NCBI RefSeq assembly: GCF_003070885.1
Contig: NZ_CP028913.1
Coordinates: 2,988,053-3,052,052 of the forward strand
Direction: 5' to 3'
From: Agromyces badenianii
Lineage (GTDB): Bacteria > Actinomycetota > Actinomycetes > Actinomycetales > Microbacteriaceae
DNA: 64,000 nt
The position numbers and the translations under genes are program-made. Under the pieces are notes generated by a model. The model did not search any database. It was not told where the DNA came from and was given only the letters and a program-made list of their open reading frames with translations. Each line of letters starts with the position of its first letter. Position 1 is the first letter of the stretch. Below, one piece after another: positions 18,733 to 28,591 of the stretch.

Positions 18733-19218
18733 GTGGATACGACGACGACCCCCCTCACGTTGCATCCGTTCACCGTCGCCGATGCCGAGCGCCTGCTCTC
18801 CGGCGAGGTCGACCCGCACGACGGATGGGAAGGCGCGTACGCCTTCACCGACGAACCCGAACTGCTCTCCGAGTACCTGCTCGCGGTGCAAGAGAACGGC
18901 GACCCCAGGCCCTTCGGCCCCTACCTCGTGCGCCGCGGCGAAGACGGGCCGGCCATCGGGGGAGTGAATCTGTTCGGCCCGCCCGACGACGACGGCGCGG
19001 TCGACTTCGTGTTCGGCCTCGTGCCGGCGGTGCGCGGGCACGGCCTGGCAGCTCACACGGTCACGGCCGTCGTCGAGCTCTCGCGGGCCGCCGGGGTCTC
19101 GGTGCTGCGCGCCGAGGCCGAGGTCGGCAACCTGCCCGCGCGGCAGACGCTCGAGAAGATCGGATTCGCGCAGGTCGCCCGCACGCCTGAAGAGATCATC
19201 TACGAACTGCGCCTGTAA
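18733..19218 (+). CDS. GNAT family N-acetyltransferase
   Basis: 161 residues from the GTG at 18733, with GGGAGAG upstream; the frame is open further upstream but crosses the Zur box region. The GNAT core is visible: VDFVFGLVPAVRGHGLAAHTVTAVVELSRAAG (acetyl-CoA loop RGHGLA) followed by VLRAEAEVGNLPARQTLEKIGFAQVA. It resembles ribosomal-protein (RimJ-like) acetyltransferases, but the substrate cannot be assigned. It is divergent from znuA. A small CCCGC-AA-GCGGG hairpin follows its stop. Confidence 0.82.
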   Translation: MDTTTTPLTLHPFTVADAERLLSGEVDPHDGWEGAYAFTDEPELLSEYLLAVQENGDPRPFGPYLVRRGEDGPAIGGVNLFGPPDDDGAVDFVFGLVPAVRGHGLAAHTVTAVVELSRAAGVSVLRAEAEVGNLPARQTLEKIGFAQVARTPEEIIYELRL

Positions 19219-19273
19219 CCCCGCAAGCGGGTTATCGGGCGCAGCGTACGCGGCGCGCGAGCCTCGAGGTCGG

Positions 19274-20752
19274 CTACTCCAGCAGCAGTGCGGGTTCCTC
19301 GATGATCGAGGCGACGTCGGCGAGGAACCTCGACGCCACGTCGCCGTCGACCACGCGGTGATCGAACGAGGCCCCGATCGTCGTCACGAAGCGCGGGCGC
19401 ACCTCACCGTCGACGACCCATGGCTTCTGCTTGATCGTGCCGAGGGCGACGATGGCGACCTCGCCCGGATTCAAGATCGGCGTTCCGGTGTCCATGCCGA
19501 ACACGCCGATGTTCGTGATCGTGATCGTGCCGCCCTGCATCTCCGCCGGCTGGGTCTTGCCCTCGCGCGCCGTCAGGGTGAGCTGCTCGAGCGCCGTCGC
19601 GAGCTCGACCATCGTCATCGCCTGCGCCTCTTTGACGTTCGGCACGATGAGGCCCCGCGGCGTCGCCGCGGCGATGCCGAGATTCACGTAGTGCTTGACG
19701 ACGATCTCGGAATCGGTCCACTGGGCGTTCACCGTGGGGTTGCGGCGCACCGCCCAGATCATCGCCTTCGCCATGATCAGCAGCGGCGAGATGCGCACGC
19801 CCGCGTAGTCGGGTGAGGCCTTCAGCCGCTTCAGGTACTCCATCGTGCGAGTGGCGTCGACGTCGACGAACACGCTCACGTGCGGAGCCTGGAACGCGCT
19901 CTGCACCATGGCGTTCGCGATGACCTTGCGCACGCCCTTGACGGGGATGCGCTCCTCGCGACCCTCGGGCCGCTCGGGCGTCTGGATGTTGCGGAAGACG
20001 CTCGCCTGGCTCGCCTCGCGGATCACGTCGTCGCGAGTGATGTCGCCGATCGGCCCGGTCGGCGCGACGCGGGAGAGATCGACGCCCAGGTCTTTCGCGA
20101 GCTTGCGAATCGGTGGCTTCGCGATCACCGGCACGCGCGCGGCCGGGCGCGTCGTCACGGCGGCGGCAGCGGATGTCGCGGCCGACCCGGTCGCCGGGCC
20201 CGACGAGCGCGTCGGCGCGGGCGGAGCCGGCGGGGTGGGAGCCGGGGCCGCGAGGTGGCCGTGTGCACCATCGGGCGTGGGGTGACGTCGGCGACGGGTC
20301 GCCGCCGGTCCGGAGCTGCCGTGCCCGACGAGCACCGCGCCGCCTCCTTCATCGGCCGACGCCGCAACCGTGGGCGCGGCAACGGCCGCTGAAGCCTGCA
20401 CCGGCGTCGAGACCGGGGGAGCGGTGGAGGCCGGAGGAGCGGGCTGGGCCGGGGCCGCCACGGCGCCCGCGCCGGCACCGCCGCCCGGCGTCCCGGAGGC
20501 GAGCCCCGCGGCATCCGTCTGGATCACCAGGATCGGGGTGCCGACGTCGACGGTGGCGCCCTCGGCGACGAGCAGTTCGGCGACGACGCCCTCGAACGCG
20601 CTGGGCAGCTCGACGAGCGACTTCGCCGTCTCGATCTCGACGAAGACCTGGTCGAGGCTGATGCGATCACCGGGCGCGACATGCCACTGCACGATCTCGG
20701 CCTCGGTGAGCCCCTCGCCCACGTCGGGGAGGGGGAATCGGATCTCGCTCAT
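19274..20752 (-). CDS. 2-oxoacid dehydrogenase complex E2, dihydrolipoamide acyltransferase
   Basis: 492 residues. A lipoyl domain (1-78) with the lipoylated K44 in EIETAKSL, a long Ala/Pro linker (about 85-210), a peripheral-subunit-binding domain ([28 protein letters not shown]) and the catalytic acyltransferase domain ending with [17 protein letters not shown] (active-site DHRxxDG) are all present. It transfers acyl groups to CoA in a pyruvate- or branched-chain-type complex. It follows the E1 genes by 63 bp on the same strand. No E3 gene is seen nearby. Confidence 0.93.
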   Translation of the reverse strand: MSEIRFPLPDVGEGLTEAEIVQWHVAPGDRISLDQVFVEIETAKSLVELPSAFEGVVAELLVAEGATVDVGTPILVIQTDAAGLASGTPGGGAGAGAVAAPAQPAPPASTAPPVSTPVQASAAVAAPTVAASADEGGGAVLVGHGSSGPAATRRRRHPTPDGAHGHLAAPAPTPPAPPAPTRSSGPATGSAATSAAAAVTTRPAARVPVIAKPPIRKLAKDLGVDLSRVAPTGPIGDITRDDVIREASQASVFRNIQTPERPEGREERIPVKGVRKVIANAMVQSAFQAPHVSVFVDVDATRTMEYLKRLKASPDYAGVRISPLLIMAKAMIWAVRRNPTVNAQWTDSEIVVKHYVNLGIAAATPRGLIVPNVKEAQAMTMVELATALEQLTLTAREGKTQPAEMQGGTITITNIGVFGMDTGTPILNPGEVAIVALGTIKQKPWVVDGEVRPRFVTTIGASFDHRVVDGDVASRFLADVASIIEEPALLLE

Positions 20753-20815
20753 GTTCTTACCCTCGCAGTCGATCTATGCCTTGGTCGTCATGTCAGCGCG
20801 CGTGGCGCGCCGTCG

Positions 20816-21877
20816 TCAGTACGCCAGGGCGCGATCGACGGCTTCGAGCACTCGGTCGGGGCTCGGCAGGTACTCGGTCTCGAGCGCCGCGGGCGGGAAT
20901 GGCGTGTCGAAGCCCGACACCCGCAGCACCGGGGCCTCGAGCGAGTAGAAGGCCCGCTCGGCGACGGTCGCGGCGATCTCCGAGCCGACCGAGACGTTGC
21001 CGTAGGCCTCTTGCGCGACGACGAGCCGCCCGGTGCGATGCACGGAGTCGAGCAGCGGCCCGTAGTCGATCGGGGAGAGCGAGCGGAGGTCGACGACCTC
21101 GAGGCTGCGCCCCTCGTTGGCCGCGATGTCTGCGGCCTGCAGCAGCGTCGCGACCATCGCGCCGTGGCCGACGACCGTGACGTCGGTGCCCGGCCGCATG
21201 ACGCGGCTCGCGTGCAGCGGCAGCCCGGCGTGGTCGAGGTCGACCGGTCCCTTCGGCCAGTACCGGCTCTTCGGCTCGAAGAACAGCACGGGGTCGTCGG
21301 ACTGGATCGCCTCCTGGATCATCCAGTAGGCGTCGTGCGGGTTCGACGGGCTCACGACGCGCAGGCCCGGCGTGTGCGCGAAGTACGCCTCGGGGCTCTC
21401 TTGATGGTGCTCGATCGAGCCGATGTGCCCGCCATAGGGCACGCGGATCACGATCGGCATCGAGACCGTGCCGTCGTGGCGCACCGTCTGGCGCGCGAGC
21501 TGGGTGGTGATCTGGTCGAACGCGGGGAAGATGAAGCCGTCGAACTGGATCTCGATGACCGCCCGGTACCCGCGCATCGCGAGACCGATCGCCGTGCCGA
21601 CGATGCCGGACTCGGCGAGCGGGGTGTCGAGCACTCGCTTGTCGCCGAACTCCGCCGAGAGTCCCTCGGTCACGCGGAAGACGCCGCCGAGGGGGCCGAT
21701 GTCCTCACCCATGAGCAGCACCTTCTCGTCGGCGCGCAGGGCTTCGCGGAGGCCCGCGGTGATGGCCTTCGCCATCGAGAGCGTCTGCACGCCGCGCACA
21801 CCCGACGTCTCGGCGGCCGACACCGCATCGATCGCGACATCCGTCACGTGGGTCTCCTCTTCGGTGCGGGCGCTCAT
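20816..21877 (-). CDS. 2-oxoacid dehydrogenase E1 component, beta subunit
   Basis: 353 residues from the ATG at 21877, overlapping the alpha-subunit stop (ATGA). A GTG at 21847 with a stronger AGAGGAG site is a possible alternative start. Transketolase-type pyrimidine-binding domain (MGEDIGPLGGVFRVTEGLSAEFG, DTPLAESGIVGTAIG) and C-terminal domain (LFFEPKSRYW, DLRSLSPIDYGPLLDSV) are typical of branched-chain or pyruvate E1 beta. It pairs with the alpha subunit to decarboxylate 2-oxoacids using thiamine diphosphate. Confidence 0.93.
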   Translation of the reverse strand: MSARTEEETHVTDVAIDAVSAAETSGVRGVQTLSMAKAITAGLREALRADEKVLLMGEDIGPLGGVFRVTEGLSAEFGDKRVLDTPLAESGIVGTAIGLAMRGYRAVIEIQFDGFIFPAFDQITTQLARQTVRHDGTVSMPIVIRVPYGGHIGSIEHHQESPEAYFAHTPGLRVVSPSNPHDAYWMIQEAIQSDDPVLFFEPKSRYWPKGPVDLDHAGLPLHASRVMRPGTDVTVVGHGAMVATLLQAADIAANEGRSLEVVDLRSLSPIDYGPLLDSVHRTGRLVVAQEAYGNVSVGSEIAATVAERAFYSLEAPVLRVSGFDTPFPPAALETEYLPSPDRVLEAVDRALAY

Positions 21878-23019
21878 GCGGCGCCCTCGTCGGCCGAGTT
21901 GTCGAACGAGGTCTCGAAGGTCTCGAGCCACTCGGCCTGCTCGACCATGAGCGGGTGCGGCTCGCTGTAGACGTGCTCGAAGATGACCTCGCGAGTGGGT
22001 GCCGTGAGCTCGAGCGCGCGGTGACGAAGGTCGGCGGCGATGTCGTTCGCCTCGGCGTCGACACCGGCGAAGAAGGCAGCGGATGCCCCGCGGCCCTCGA
22101 GCCACGTGCGGTACCTCGTGATCGGGTCGCGCGCCCCCCAGTACGCCACCTCGTCGTCGCTGCGGTACTTCGTGGGGTCGTCGGCGGTGGTGTGCGCCCC
22201 CATGCGGTACGTCAGGGCTTCGATGAGGCTGGGGCCGTCGCCGGCGCGAGCCTCTTCGAGCGACTGCCGGGTGACGGCGTAGCTCGCGAGCACGTCGTTG
22301 CCGTCGACGCGCACGCCCGGCATGCCGAAGCCGCCGCCGCGCAGCGACAGCGGGCTGCGCGACTGCCGCTCGACGGGCACCGAGATCGCCCACTGGTTGT
22401 TCTGGATGAAGAAGACCTGCGGCGTCTGGTAGCTCGACGCGAACACGAGCGCCTCGCTCGCATCGCCCTGCGAGGTGGAGCCGTCGCCGTAGTACACGAG
22501 CACCGCGGCATCCGTCTCGGGGTCGCCCGTCGCGGTCGCGCCGTCGAACTGGAGGCCCATCGCGTACCCCGTCGCGTGCAGCGTCTGCGAGGCGAGCACG
22601 AGCGTGTAGAGGTGGAAGTTGCCGTTCTCCTCGGGATTCCAGCCGCCGAGCGTCGCGCCGCGCAGCAGCGCGAGGATGCGCACCGGGTCGAGACCGCGGA
22701 TGATGCCGACGATGTGCTCGCGGTAGGAGGGGAACAGGTGGTCTTGCGGGCGCGCCGCGTGCGCGGAGCCGACCTGCGCGGCCTCCTGCCCGTGACTCGG
22801 CACCCACAGCGCGAGCTGGCCCTGCCGCTGCAGGTTCGCGCCGGCGACGTCGATGCGGCGGGAAACCGCCATGTCGCGGTAGAAGCGCTCGAGCTCGCCA
22901 TCGGTCAACGCCTCGACGAGCGGAAGGTAGGCCTCGGCCTCGGGGGAGGGACGAAGATCGCCCTCGGGGGTCAGGAGCTGGACCGTCGGCGCGGTGAACT
23001 CTCTTTCGCGGGCTGCCAC
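21874..23019 (-). CDS. 2-oxoacid dehydrogenase E1 component, alpha subunit
   Basis: 381 residues with a GTG start. The thiamine-diphosphate motif GDGSTSQGDASEALVFASSYQTPQVFFIQNN is present, along with the active-site region RMGAHTTADDPTKYR, which carries the phosphorylation-loop-like HTTADDPT seen in branched-chain E1 alpha. The HxTxDDPxxYR pattern favours branched-chain or broad-range substrates over strict pyruvate specificity, though annotation as pyruvate dehydrogenase is common for these. It lies 16 bp after the aminotransferase gene and overlaps the beta-subunit gene. Confidence 0.92.
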   Translation of the reverse strand: MAAREREFTAPTVQLLTPEGDLRPSPEAEAYLPLVEALTDGELERFYRDMAVSRRIDVAGANLQRQGQLALWVPSHGQEAAQVGSAHAARPQDHLFPSYREHIVGIIRGLDPVRILALLRGATLGGWNPEENGNFHLYTLVLASQTLHATGYAMGLQFDGATATGDPETDAAVLVYYGDGSTSQGDASEALVFASSYQTPQVFFIQNNQWAISVPVERQSRSPLSLRGGGFGMPGVRVDGNDVLASYAVTRQSLEEARAGDGPSLIEALTYRMGAHTTADDPTKYRSDDEVAYWGARDPITRYRTWLEGRGASAAFFAGVDAEANDIAADLRHRALELTAPTREVIFEHVYSEPHPLMVEQAEWLETFETSFDNSADEGAA

Positions 23020-23035
23020 CGTTCCACGCTACCCG

Positions 23036-24166
23036 CTACGCGGGACGCCCTTCTTGTGAGCCCGGCACAAGCTCACTGAGAATCCTGAGGAGGGTGTCCA
23101 CAGATTCCTCTTCGCCGATCGACACCCGGATGCCCTCTGGAGGGAACGCGCGCGTCACGAGCCCGGCCTCGAAGAGGCGGTCGGCGACCGCGGTTGTCGC
23201 GTCGCGGGTCGGCAGCCAGACGAAGTTGCCCATGGCGGCCGGCACCGGCCAGCCCTGATCGATGAGCGCGGTGCGCAGGCGATCGCGCCGCTCGGCGATC
23301 ACGGCGACGCGATCGAGCAGTTCGGCCTCGGCGGCCGGCTCGAGCGAGGCGAGGGCGGCGGATGCCGCGGCAGCCGTGACCCCGAGCGGAATCGCCGTCG
23401 CGCGCGCCGCTTCGAGCAGTTCGACGGGCCCGACGGCGTAGCCCACTCGGAGACCGGCGAGCCCGTAGGCCTTTGAGAAGGTGCGCAGCACGACGAGGTT
23501 CGGGTGGCGCCCGACGAGCGTGCGGCCGTCGACCGCGCCGCCCGCTGCCCCCTCGCCCTGCACGAACTCGATGTAGGCCTCGTCGAGCAGCACGAGACGG
23601 TCGGCGGGCACCTTCGCCATGAACGCGTCGAACTCGGCCGCGGTCACGACGACGCCCGTGGGGTTGTTGGGCGAGCACACGATGACGACGCGGGTGCGGT
23701 CAGTGATCGCCTCGGCCATCGCGTCGAGGTCGTGGCCGTGGTCGGCCCGGTTCGGCACGGCGACGCTCGTCGCACCGGCGACGGTGACGAGGCCGGGGTA
23801 GGCCTCGAACGAGCGCCAGGAGTAGACGACCTCGTCGCCGGGGGCGGCGGCCGCGAGGATGAACTGGGCGAGGAGCGAGACCGAGCCGGCGCCGATGAGC
23901 ACCTCGTCGGCCGAGACCCCGAACCGTTCGGCGAGCCGCTCGCGAAGGGCGAGTGCCGTGGCGTCGGGATAGCGGTTGATGTGGTGCGCCGTCGCAGCGA
24001 CGACCTCGACGACCGACGGCAGCGGGCCCGACGGGTTCTCGTTGCTCGAGAGCTTGAACCCGTCGGCGGGCGCAGGGCGCCCCTGACGGTACGGCGGAAG
24101 GGCGGCGATCTCAGGGCGCAGGCGTACGCGCGCCCCTGCGGGCTCCGGTGCGGTCACGATTTCCAC
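23036..24166 (-). CDS. hisC: Histidinol-phosphate/aromatic aminotransferase (HisC family)
   Basis: 376 residues from GTG at 24166 behind AGGAG; a second GTG three codons later is possible. This is a fold-type I PLP enzyme: SSNENPSGP and NPTGVVV near the active site, LDEAYIEF (Asp for PLP N1), the PLP lysine in [16 protein letters not shown], and the C-terminal Arg in GIRVSIG. HisC relatives in actinobacteria also act on aromatic amino acids (Pat). Placement 16 bp before E1 alpha suggests it could supply or remove a 2-oxoacid for the dehydrogenase; that is inference. Confidence 0.85.
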   Translation of the reverse strand: MEIVTAPEPAGARVRLRPEIAALPPYRQGRPAPADGFKLSSNENPSGPLPSVVEVVAATAHHINRYPDATALALRERLAERFGVSADEVLIGAGSVSLLAQFILAAAAPGDEVVYSWRSFEAYPGLVTVAGATSVAVPNRADHGHDLDAMAEAITDRTRVVIVCSPNNPTGVVVTAAEFDAFMAKVPADRLVLLDEAYIEFVQGEGAAGGAVDGRTLVGRHPNLVVLRTFSKAYGLAGLRVGYAVGPVELLEAARATAIPLGVTAAAASAALASLEPAAEAELLDRVAVIAERRDRLRTALIDQGWPVPAAMGNFVWLPTRDATTAVADRLFEAGLVTRAFPPEGIRVSIGEEESVDTLLRILSELVPGSQEGRPA

Positions 24167-24209
24167 CGTACTCCTTCGTCCGTCGTGCACCGTCTGCCAG
24201 AGTGGAGCA

Positions 24210-24596
24210 ATGCGGTTCATCGTCAAGGTCATCGTCGTCGCATTCGCCCTCTGGCTGACGACTCTCATCGTCGCCGGTGTGAACGTGGTGCCATTTGCAG
24301 ACACCGAGATCGCCACGGTGCTCACCTACCTCCTCGTAGCGCTCATCTTCGGGCTCGTGAACGCCGTCATCGGCAATCTGATCAGGATCGTCGCCTTTCC
24401 GCTCTACGTGCTGACGCTCGGGCTCATCTCGTTCATCGTCAACGGCCTGCTGCTGCTGCTCGTCGACTGGATCAGCGAGCTCATGGGCTTCGGCCTCGTG
24501 GTCGACAGCTTCTGGTGGGGCGTGCTCGGCGCACTCGTGCTCGGACTCATCAGCTGGCTCATCGGCCTCGTGGTTCGTCCGTCGTCGAACGACTGA
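24210..24596 (+). CDS. Phage-holin-family (4-TMS) small membrane protein
   Basis: 128 residues, nearly all in four hydrophobic helices, with the conserved pattern [41 protein letters not shown] that marks the mycobacterial 4-TMS holin superfamily IV. Despite the name there is no phage context; such genes are ordinary chromosomal genes of unknown role. It is divergent from hisC, and its last 38 bp overlap the convergent hydrolase-like gene. Confidence 0.82.
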   Translation: MRFIVKVIVVAFALWLTTLIVAGVNVVPFADTEIATVLTYLLVALIFGLVNAVIGNLIRIVAFPLYVLTLGLISFIVNGLLLLLVDWISELMGFGLVVDSFWWGVLGALVLGLISWLIGLVVRPSSND

Positions 24597-26100
24597 CCTC
24601 GCGGAGCCCGATCCATCGGGTCATCTCACCGGTTCCATCGCCGGCTCCATCGCCGGTGAAGTCCGCGACCCGCTCGCGGAACGCGACGAGCCGTTCCTCC
24701 TCTGCCGAGTCGATCAGCTTCGCGGTCTCCCGGTAGCGCACGAGTTCGTGCGCGGGCAGGGCCGAGGCGTAATCCTCACCTGACTCGAGCACGCTTCGCG
24801 AGACGGTGAGGCGGTCGGCCGACGGATGCCCCCAGCCACCGGTCGCCGGCACGAGGTCCTCCTCGTGCTCGACCGAGAGCAGGGGCACTCCCTCGCGGAG
24901 TTCCGCCGAGGCGACCGGGCCGCCCACGCTCACGGCCGCGACCACGTTGAGCGCGGGATCCCCGGCGAGCCCGGCAGCGACGATGCCGCCGCCGGAGTGC
25001 CCGACCGGGATGATCGGGTCGCCGGGGCGCGCCCCCGCCTCGGCGAGGGCGAGCCGCACGGCCCGCTCGCCGGCGCCCGATTCCGCGCCGGTGATGCGCA
25101 GCTCGTCGAGCGCCGAGTCATCCGCGATGCCGTGCAGGTTGTTGGTCATGTCGTTGGTCTCGACACCCGCCGTGAGGCCGAGATCGACCGTGCCGCCGAT
25201 GTAGACGATCCACCTGGGGTCGGCGGCGTCGCCGTAGCGCTCCACGCGGATCTGCGCTCCGGCGTCGGCGGTGGGGATGCGCTCGACCAGTTCGCCGATG
25301 CCGCGCGGCGCGGTGACCGGGCCCTCGACCGGATGCTCCGGGGCGCGGGCCGACCTCGGGCCGACGCTCTGGTCGCTGCGACCGTCGGGAATCGAGCGCA
25401 CCACCCGCACCGGGCCGTCGACGAGCACCCGGCTGTCGGTGACGGCGCCGAGCGCCCCGGCGGCGCCGAGCACCGCCGTGGCGGCCGCGGGAGCGCCGAT
25501 CGACGGGCCGAATGCGGCCCCGATCGCCGGCGCGCCGGGGATGCGCAACAGCCCGGCGAGCGCCTCATCGGCGGAGTCGGCCGCGGTGCGCACGGCGCGC
25601 ACGAAGCCCGGGTCGGACAGGAGCCGCCGCTCGTCGCCGAGCCAGCCGCTGAGCGGGGTGCGCCAGCCGATCGCCCGGGCCCCGACCTCCGCCGCGCCGG
25701 CGAGCACGACGCCGCCCACCCAGATCGGCGCAGCGGCTCCGATGAGCCACGCCAGGTGCGAACCTCCGACACGCCACAGGGCATCGACCGCGCGTTCCGT
25801 GGCGCCGTAGCGCTCTGCGCTCTCGATGAGCGAGCGACGCAGCCACCCGGCGCTGCCCTCGGCCTCGCGGAGTCGTGTCCGCGCCGCGGCGACTCCCCAG
25901 TCGACCGAGAACACCCCCGACGGACCGGCCGCCGGTTCGCTCAGTGCGAGCACGCGGAGGCCGTCGCCGATCACCCGGGCACGTTCGCTCCAGTCGGCCA
26001 CGATCGCCTCGGTGCCGCCCAGTCGGGCGGCGTCGGCGTACAGCGCGTCGGTCGCCACCGCGGTCGAGCCGCCCCCGCTGACGGTCAGCGAATCGTCCAC
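24559..26100 (-). CDS. Large alpha/beta-hydrolase-like protein paired with a WXG-like protein
   Basis: 513 residues, GTG start. The first roughly 110 residues are helical (RARVIGDGLRVLAL, LREAEGSAGWLRRSLIESAERYGATERAVDALWRVGG), followed by hydrophobic Ala/Gly-rich helices (about 115-145 and 200-245). The C-terminal part carries a lipase-like core: IVYIGGTVDL, the nucleophile elbow PVGHSGGG (GxSxG), an Asp in SVEHEEDLVP and a late His in ALPAHELVRY. It overlaps by 16 bp the upstream gene for a 121-residue helical WXG-like protein. The layout recalls type VII-secreted or surface hydrolases in actinobacteria, but no secretion genes are nearby. Confidence 0.65.
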   Translation of the reverse strand: MDDSLTVSGGGSTAVATDALYADAARLGGTEAIVADWSERARVIGDGLRVLALSEPAAGPSGVFSVDWGVAAARTRLREAEGSAGWLRRSLIESAERYGATERAVDALWRVGGSHLAWLIGAAAPIWVGGVVLAGAAEVGARAIGWRTPLSGWLGDERRLLSDPGFVRAVRTAADSADEALAGLLRIPGAPAIGAAFGPSIGAPAAATAVLGAAGALGAVTDSRVLVDGPVRVVRSIPDGRSDQSVGPRSARAPEHPVEGPVTAPRGIGELVERIPTADAGAQIRVERYGDAADPRWIVYIGGTVDLGLTAGVETNDMTNNLHGIADDSALDELRITGAESGAGERAVRLALAEAGARPGDPIIPVGHSGGGIVAAGLAGDPALNVVAAVSVGGPVASAELREGVPLLSVEHEEDLVPATGGWGHPSADRLTVSRSVLESGEDYASALPAHELVRYRETAKLIDSAEEERLVAFRERVADFTGDGAGDGTGEMTRWIGLREVSRSTTDEPRGR

Positions 26101-26450
26101 GAGGCATCCGTTCGCGCGACCGGCGATTGCGGCTCGCCGAGAGTCGCTCGCTGCACCTCGTACTCCGCCTCCATGCGCCGGATGCGGTCGCAGAGCGCCG
26201 CCTCGGCGTGGTCGAGTGCGTCACGGGCGCCGAGCACGCGACTGCGCAGCTCATCGAGCCCCTTCGCGTAGCCGCCTGCGGCAGCGGACCGCCACGCGCC
26301 GGTCGACGGCGGCACGAGCCGATGGACCGACTCGTTCATCTCGGCCAGCAGCGAGCCGAGCTTGAGCAGGTACGCCCTGGCGTCGTCGATGCGCTCGGCG
26401 GTGACGGCGGTGCCGTTCAGGGCGAACAGAAAGGGGTCGGGGTCGGGCAT
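26085..26450 (-). CDS. Small helical WXG100-like protein
   Basis: 121 residues from the ATG at 26450. Two long helices are predicted by eye, joined at STGAWRSAAAGGYAKGLDELRSRV, where W-x-S-x-A...Y...L resembles the helix-turn-helix centre of WXG100 proteins although the exact WxG is WRS here. It is charged and amphipathic with no signal or membrane segment. Its end overlaps the hydrolase-like gene by 16 bp, so the two are co-translated and probably act together. Function is unknown. Confidence 0.6.
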   Translation of the reverse strand: MPDPDPFLFALNGTAVTAERIDDARAYLLKLGSLLAEMNESVHRLVPPSTGAWRSAAAGGYAKGLDELRSRVLGARDALDHAEAALCDRIRRMEAEYEVQRATLGEPQSPVARTDASWTIR

Positions 26451-26676
26451 GCGCCGAGTCTGTCGGCGCGGACGGCTCAGCGTGGCCGGCGGCATCCACC
26501 CTGTGCAGAGCCGGCGAAGCGAACGTCTTGTGGAGGACGGGACCTGAGTCGGATGTCGGGCGCAGCGGCATCCGTGATCGCCGTCTCGTCGCCGTCTCGG
26601 TCGTGCTCGACCGCCCAGCGAACCGCCCCCGAATTGGATGCTGTGCGATCGGCCGATGTCGTCCACAATGGAACCC

Positions 26677-27204
26677 ATGACGCGAGCGGATCCTACGGGG
26701 GACGCCGCGCAGCCCTTCCGGGTGTCCTTCGTGTGCACGGGCAATATCTGCCGTTCGCCGATGGCCGAGGTCGTGCTGCGTGCCCACGCCGAACGTGCAG
26801 GGCTCGGCGCCCGGCTGGCGATCGAGTCCGCCGCGACCGGGGACTGGCACGTGGGCGAACCCGCCGACCAGCGCACGATCGACGCGCTCGACCGTGCCGG
26901 CTACGACGGGCGGCACCACCGGGCGCGCCAGTTCGACGCGGTCGACTTTCCCCGGCTCGACCTCGTGGTCGCGTTCGACCGCGGTCAGGCGCGCATCCTC
27001 CGCAACTGGGCGGGCGCACCCGCCGAGCAGGAGAAGGTGCGACTGCTGCTCGAATTCGAGCCCGAGTCGGCCGCGCTGCAAGACGTGCCCGACCCCTACT
27101 ACTCCGACGACGCGATGTTCGACCGAGTACTTGAGATGATTGAACGGTCGACCTCGGCGCTCTTCCGGCAACTCGCACCAGCACTCAGACAAGGAATCCG
27201 ATGA
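26677..27204 (+). CDS. Low-molecular-weight protein-tyrosine phosphatase
   Basis: 175 residues from the ATG at 26677; an ATG nine bases earlier is equally usable. The phosphate-binding loop CTGNICRS (C20-x5-R26) starts the domain, and the general-acid Asp lies in VPDPYYSDD near the C-terminus. It removes phosphate from tyrosine (or arginine) residues, often opposing a BY-kinase in capsule regulation; no such kinase is nearby. Its stop overlaps the purB start (ATGA). Confidence 0.9.
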   Translation: MTRADPTGDAAQPFRVSFVCTGNICRSPMAEVVLRAHAERAGLGARLAIESAATGDWHVGEPADQRTIDALDRAGYDGRHHRARQFDAVDFPRLDLVVAFDRGQARILRNWAGAPAEQEKVRLLLEFEPESAALQDVPDPYYSDDAMFDRVLEMIERSTSALFRQLAPALRQGIR

Positions 27205-28583
27205 CTTCGCTGCCTCCCCAGCCGCTCAGCCCCCTCGACGGTCGATACCGCTCGGCGGTCGGCGAGCTCGGCGAGCACCTCTCCGAGGCGGGGCTCAACC
27301 GGGCGCGCGTGCACGTCGAGGTCGAGTGGCTGATCGCGCAGACCGACCGCGGGTTCTTCGGCTCCTCGCCGCTCTCCGACCACCAGAAGGCCGCCCTGCG
27401 GCAGGTCGTCGCCGACTTCGGCCAGCCCGACATCGACGAGCTCGCCGGCCTCGAGGCCACCACCCGCCACGACGTCAAGGCGGTCGAGTACTACGTGCGG
27501 CGCCGGCTCTCCGACCTCGGGCTCGACGCCATCTCGGAGCTCACCCACTTCGCGTGCACGAGCGAAGACATCAACAACCTCTCGTACGCGATCACCGTGC
27601 GCGACGCGGTGCGCGACGTCTGGCTGCCCAAGTACCGCGGCGTCACCGAGACGCTCGAGGCGCTCGCCCGCGAGCACCGCGACGCGTCGATGCTCTCGCG
27701 CACGCACGGCCAGCCGGCGACGCCCTCGACCATGGGCAAGGAGCTCGCGGTCTTCGCCTACCGCCTGCGCCGCATCGAGCGTCAGATCGAGGCGACCGAG
27801 TACCTCGGCAAGTTCTCGGGTGCCACCGGCACGTTCTCGGCGCACGTCGTCGCGGCTCCGGATGTCTCGTGGCCCGAGGTCTCGCGCGAGTTCGTCGAGT
27901 CGCTCGGCCTCACGTGGAACCCGCTCACCACCCAGATCGAGTCGCACGACTGGCAGGCCGAGCTCTACGGCAAGGTCTCCCACGCCAACCGCGTGCTGCA
28001 CAACCTCGCGACCGACATCTGGACCTACATCTCCCTCGGCGTCTTCCGCCAGATCCCCGCGCCCGGCGCGACCGGCTCGTCGACGATGCCGCACAAGGTC
28101 AACCCGATCCGCTTCGAGAACGCCGAGGCGAACCTCGAGCTCTCTTCGGCGGTGCTGGATTCGCTCGCCGCGACGCTCGTGACCTCGCGCATGCAGCGCG
28201 ACCTCACCGACTCGAGCGCGCAGCGCAACATCGGGGTCGGCTTCGGCCACTCGATGCTCGCGCTCGACAACATCCAGCGCGGACTCGGCGAGATCGACCT
28301 CGACCTCGCGGTGCTCGCGGCCGACCTCGACGGCAACTGGGAGGTGCTCGGCGAGGCGATCCAGACGGTGATCCGCGCCGAGGTCGTCGCCGGCCGCTCG
28401 ACGATCGCCGACCCCTACGCGATGCTCAAGGAACTCACCCGCGGCAAGCGGGTCGGCGCCGCCGAGCTGGCCGAGTTCGTGAACGGGCTCGAGATCGGCG
28501 ACGACGCGAAGCAGCGGCTGCTCGCGCTGACGCCCGCGACGTACACGGGCATCGCGTCGGAGCTCGTCGACCGGCTCGGCTGA
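27201..28583 (+). CDS. purB: Adenylosuccinate lyase
   Basis: 460 residues, E. coli-type length. It catalyses two beta-eliminations in purine synthesis (SAICAR to AICAR and adenylosuccinate to AMP). Recognisable parts are SPLDGRYRSAV at the start, the catalytic-His segment SRTHGQPATPSTMGKE and the superfamily signature GSSTMPHKVNPIRFENAE. The ATG is behind AAGGAA and is coupled to the upstream phosphatase gene. Confidence 0.96.
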   Translation: MTSLPPQPLSPLDGRYRSAVGELGEHLSEAGLNRARVHVEVEWLIAQTDRGFFGSSPLSDHQKAALRQVVADFGQPDIDELAGLEATTRHDVKAVEYYVRRRLSDLGLDAISELTHFACTSEDINNLSYAITVRDAVRDVWLPKYRGVTETLEALAREHRDASMLSRTHGQPATPSTMGKELAVFAYRLRRIERQIEATEYLGKFSGATGTFSAHVVAAPDVSWPEVSREFVESLGLTWNPLTTQIESHDWQAELYGKVSHANRVLHNLATDIWTYISLGVFRQIPAPGATGSSTMPHKVNPIRFENAEANLELSSAVLDSLAATLVTSRMQRDLTDSSAQRNIGVGFGHSMLALDNIQRGLGEIDLDLAVLAADLDGNWEVLGEAIQTVIRAEVVAGRSTIADPYAMLKELTRGKRVGAAELAEFVNGLEIGDDAKQRLLALTPATYTGIASELVDRLG

Positions 28584-28591
28584 GCCGCGCG

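Noticed and set aside
20816-22807. 663-residue frame at E1 beta
   Set aside because: The upstream half is a shadow of E1 alpha; the true gene starts at 21877 (or 21847).
24210-24596. Prophage holin
   Set aside because: The family name is misleading; there are no phage genes nearby and the family is a common chromosomal membrane protein.
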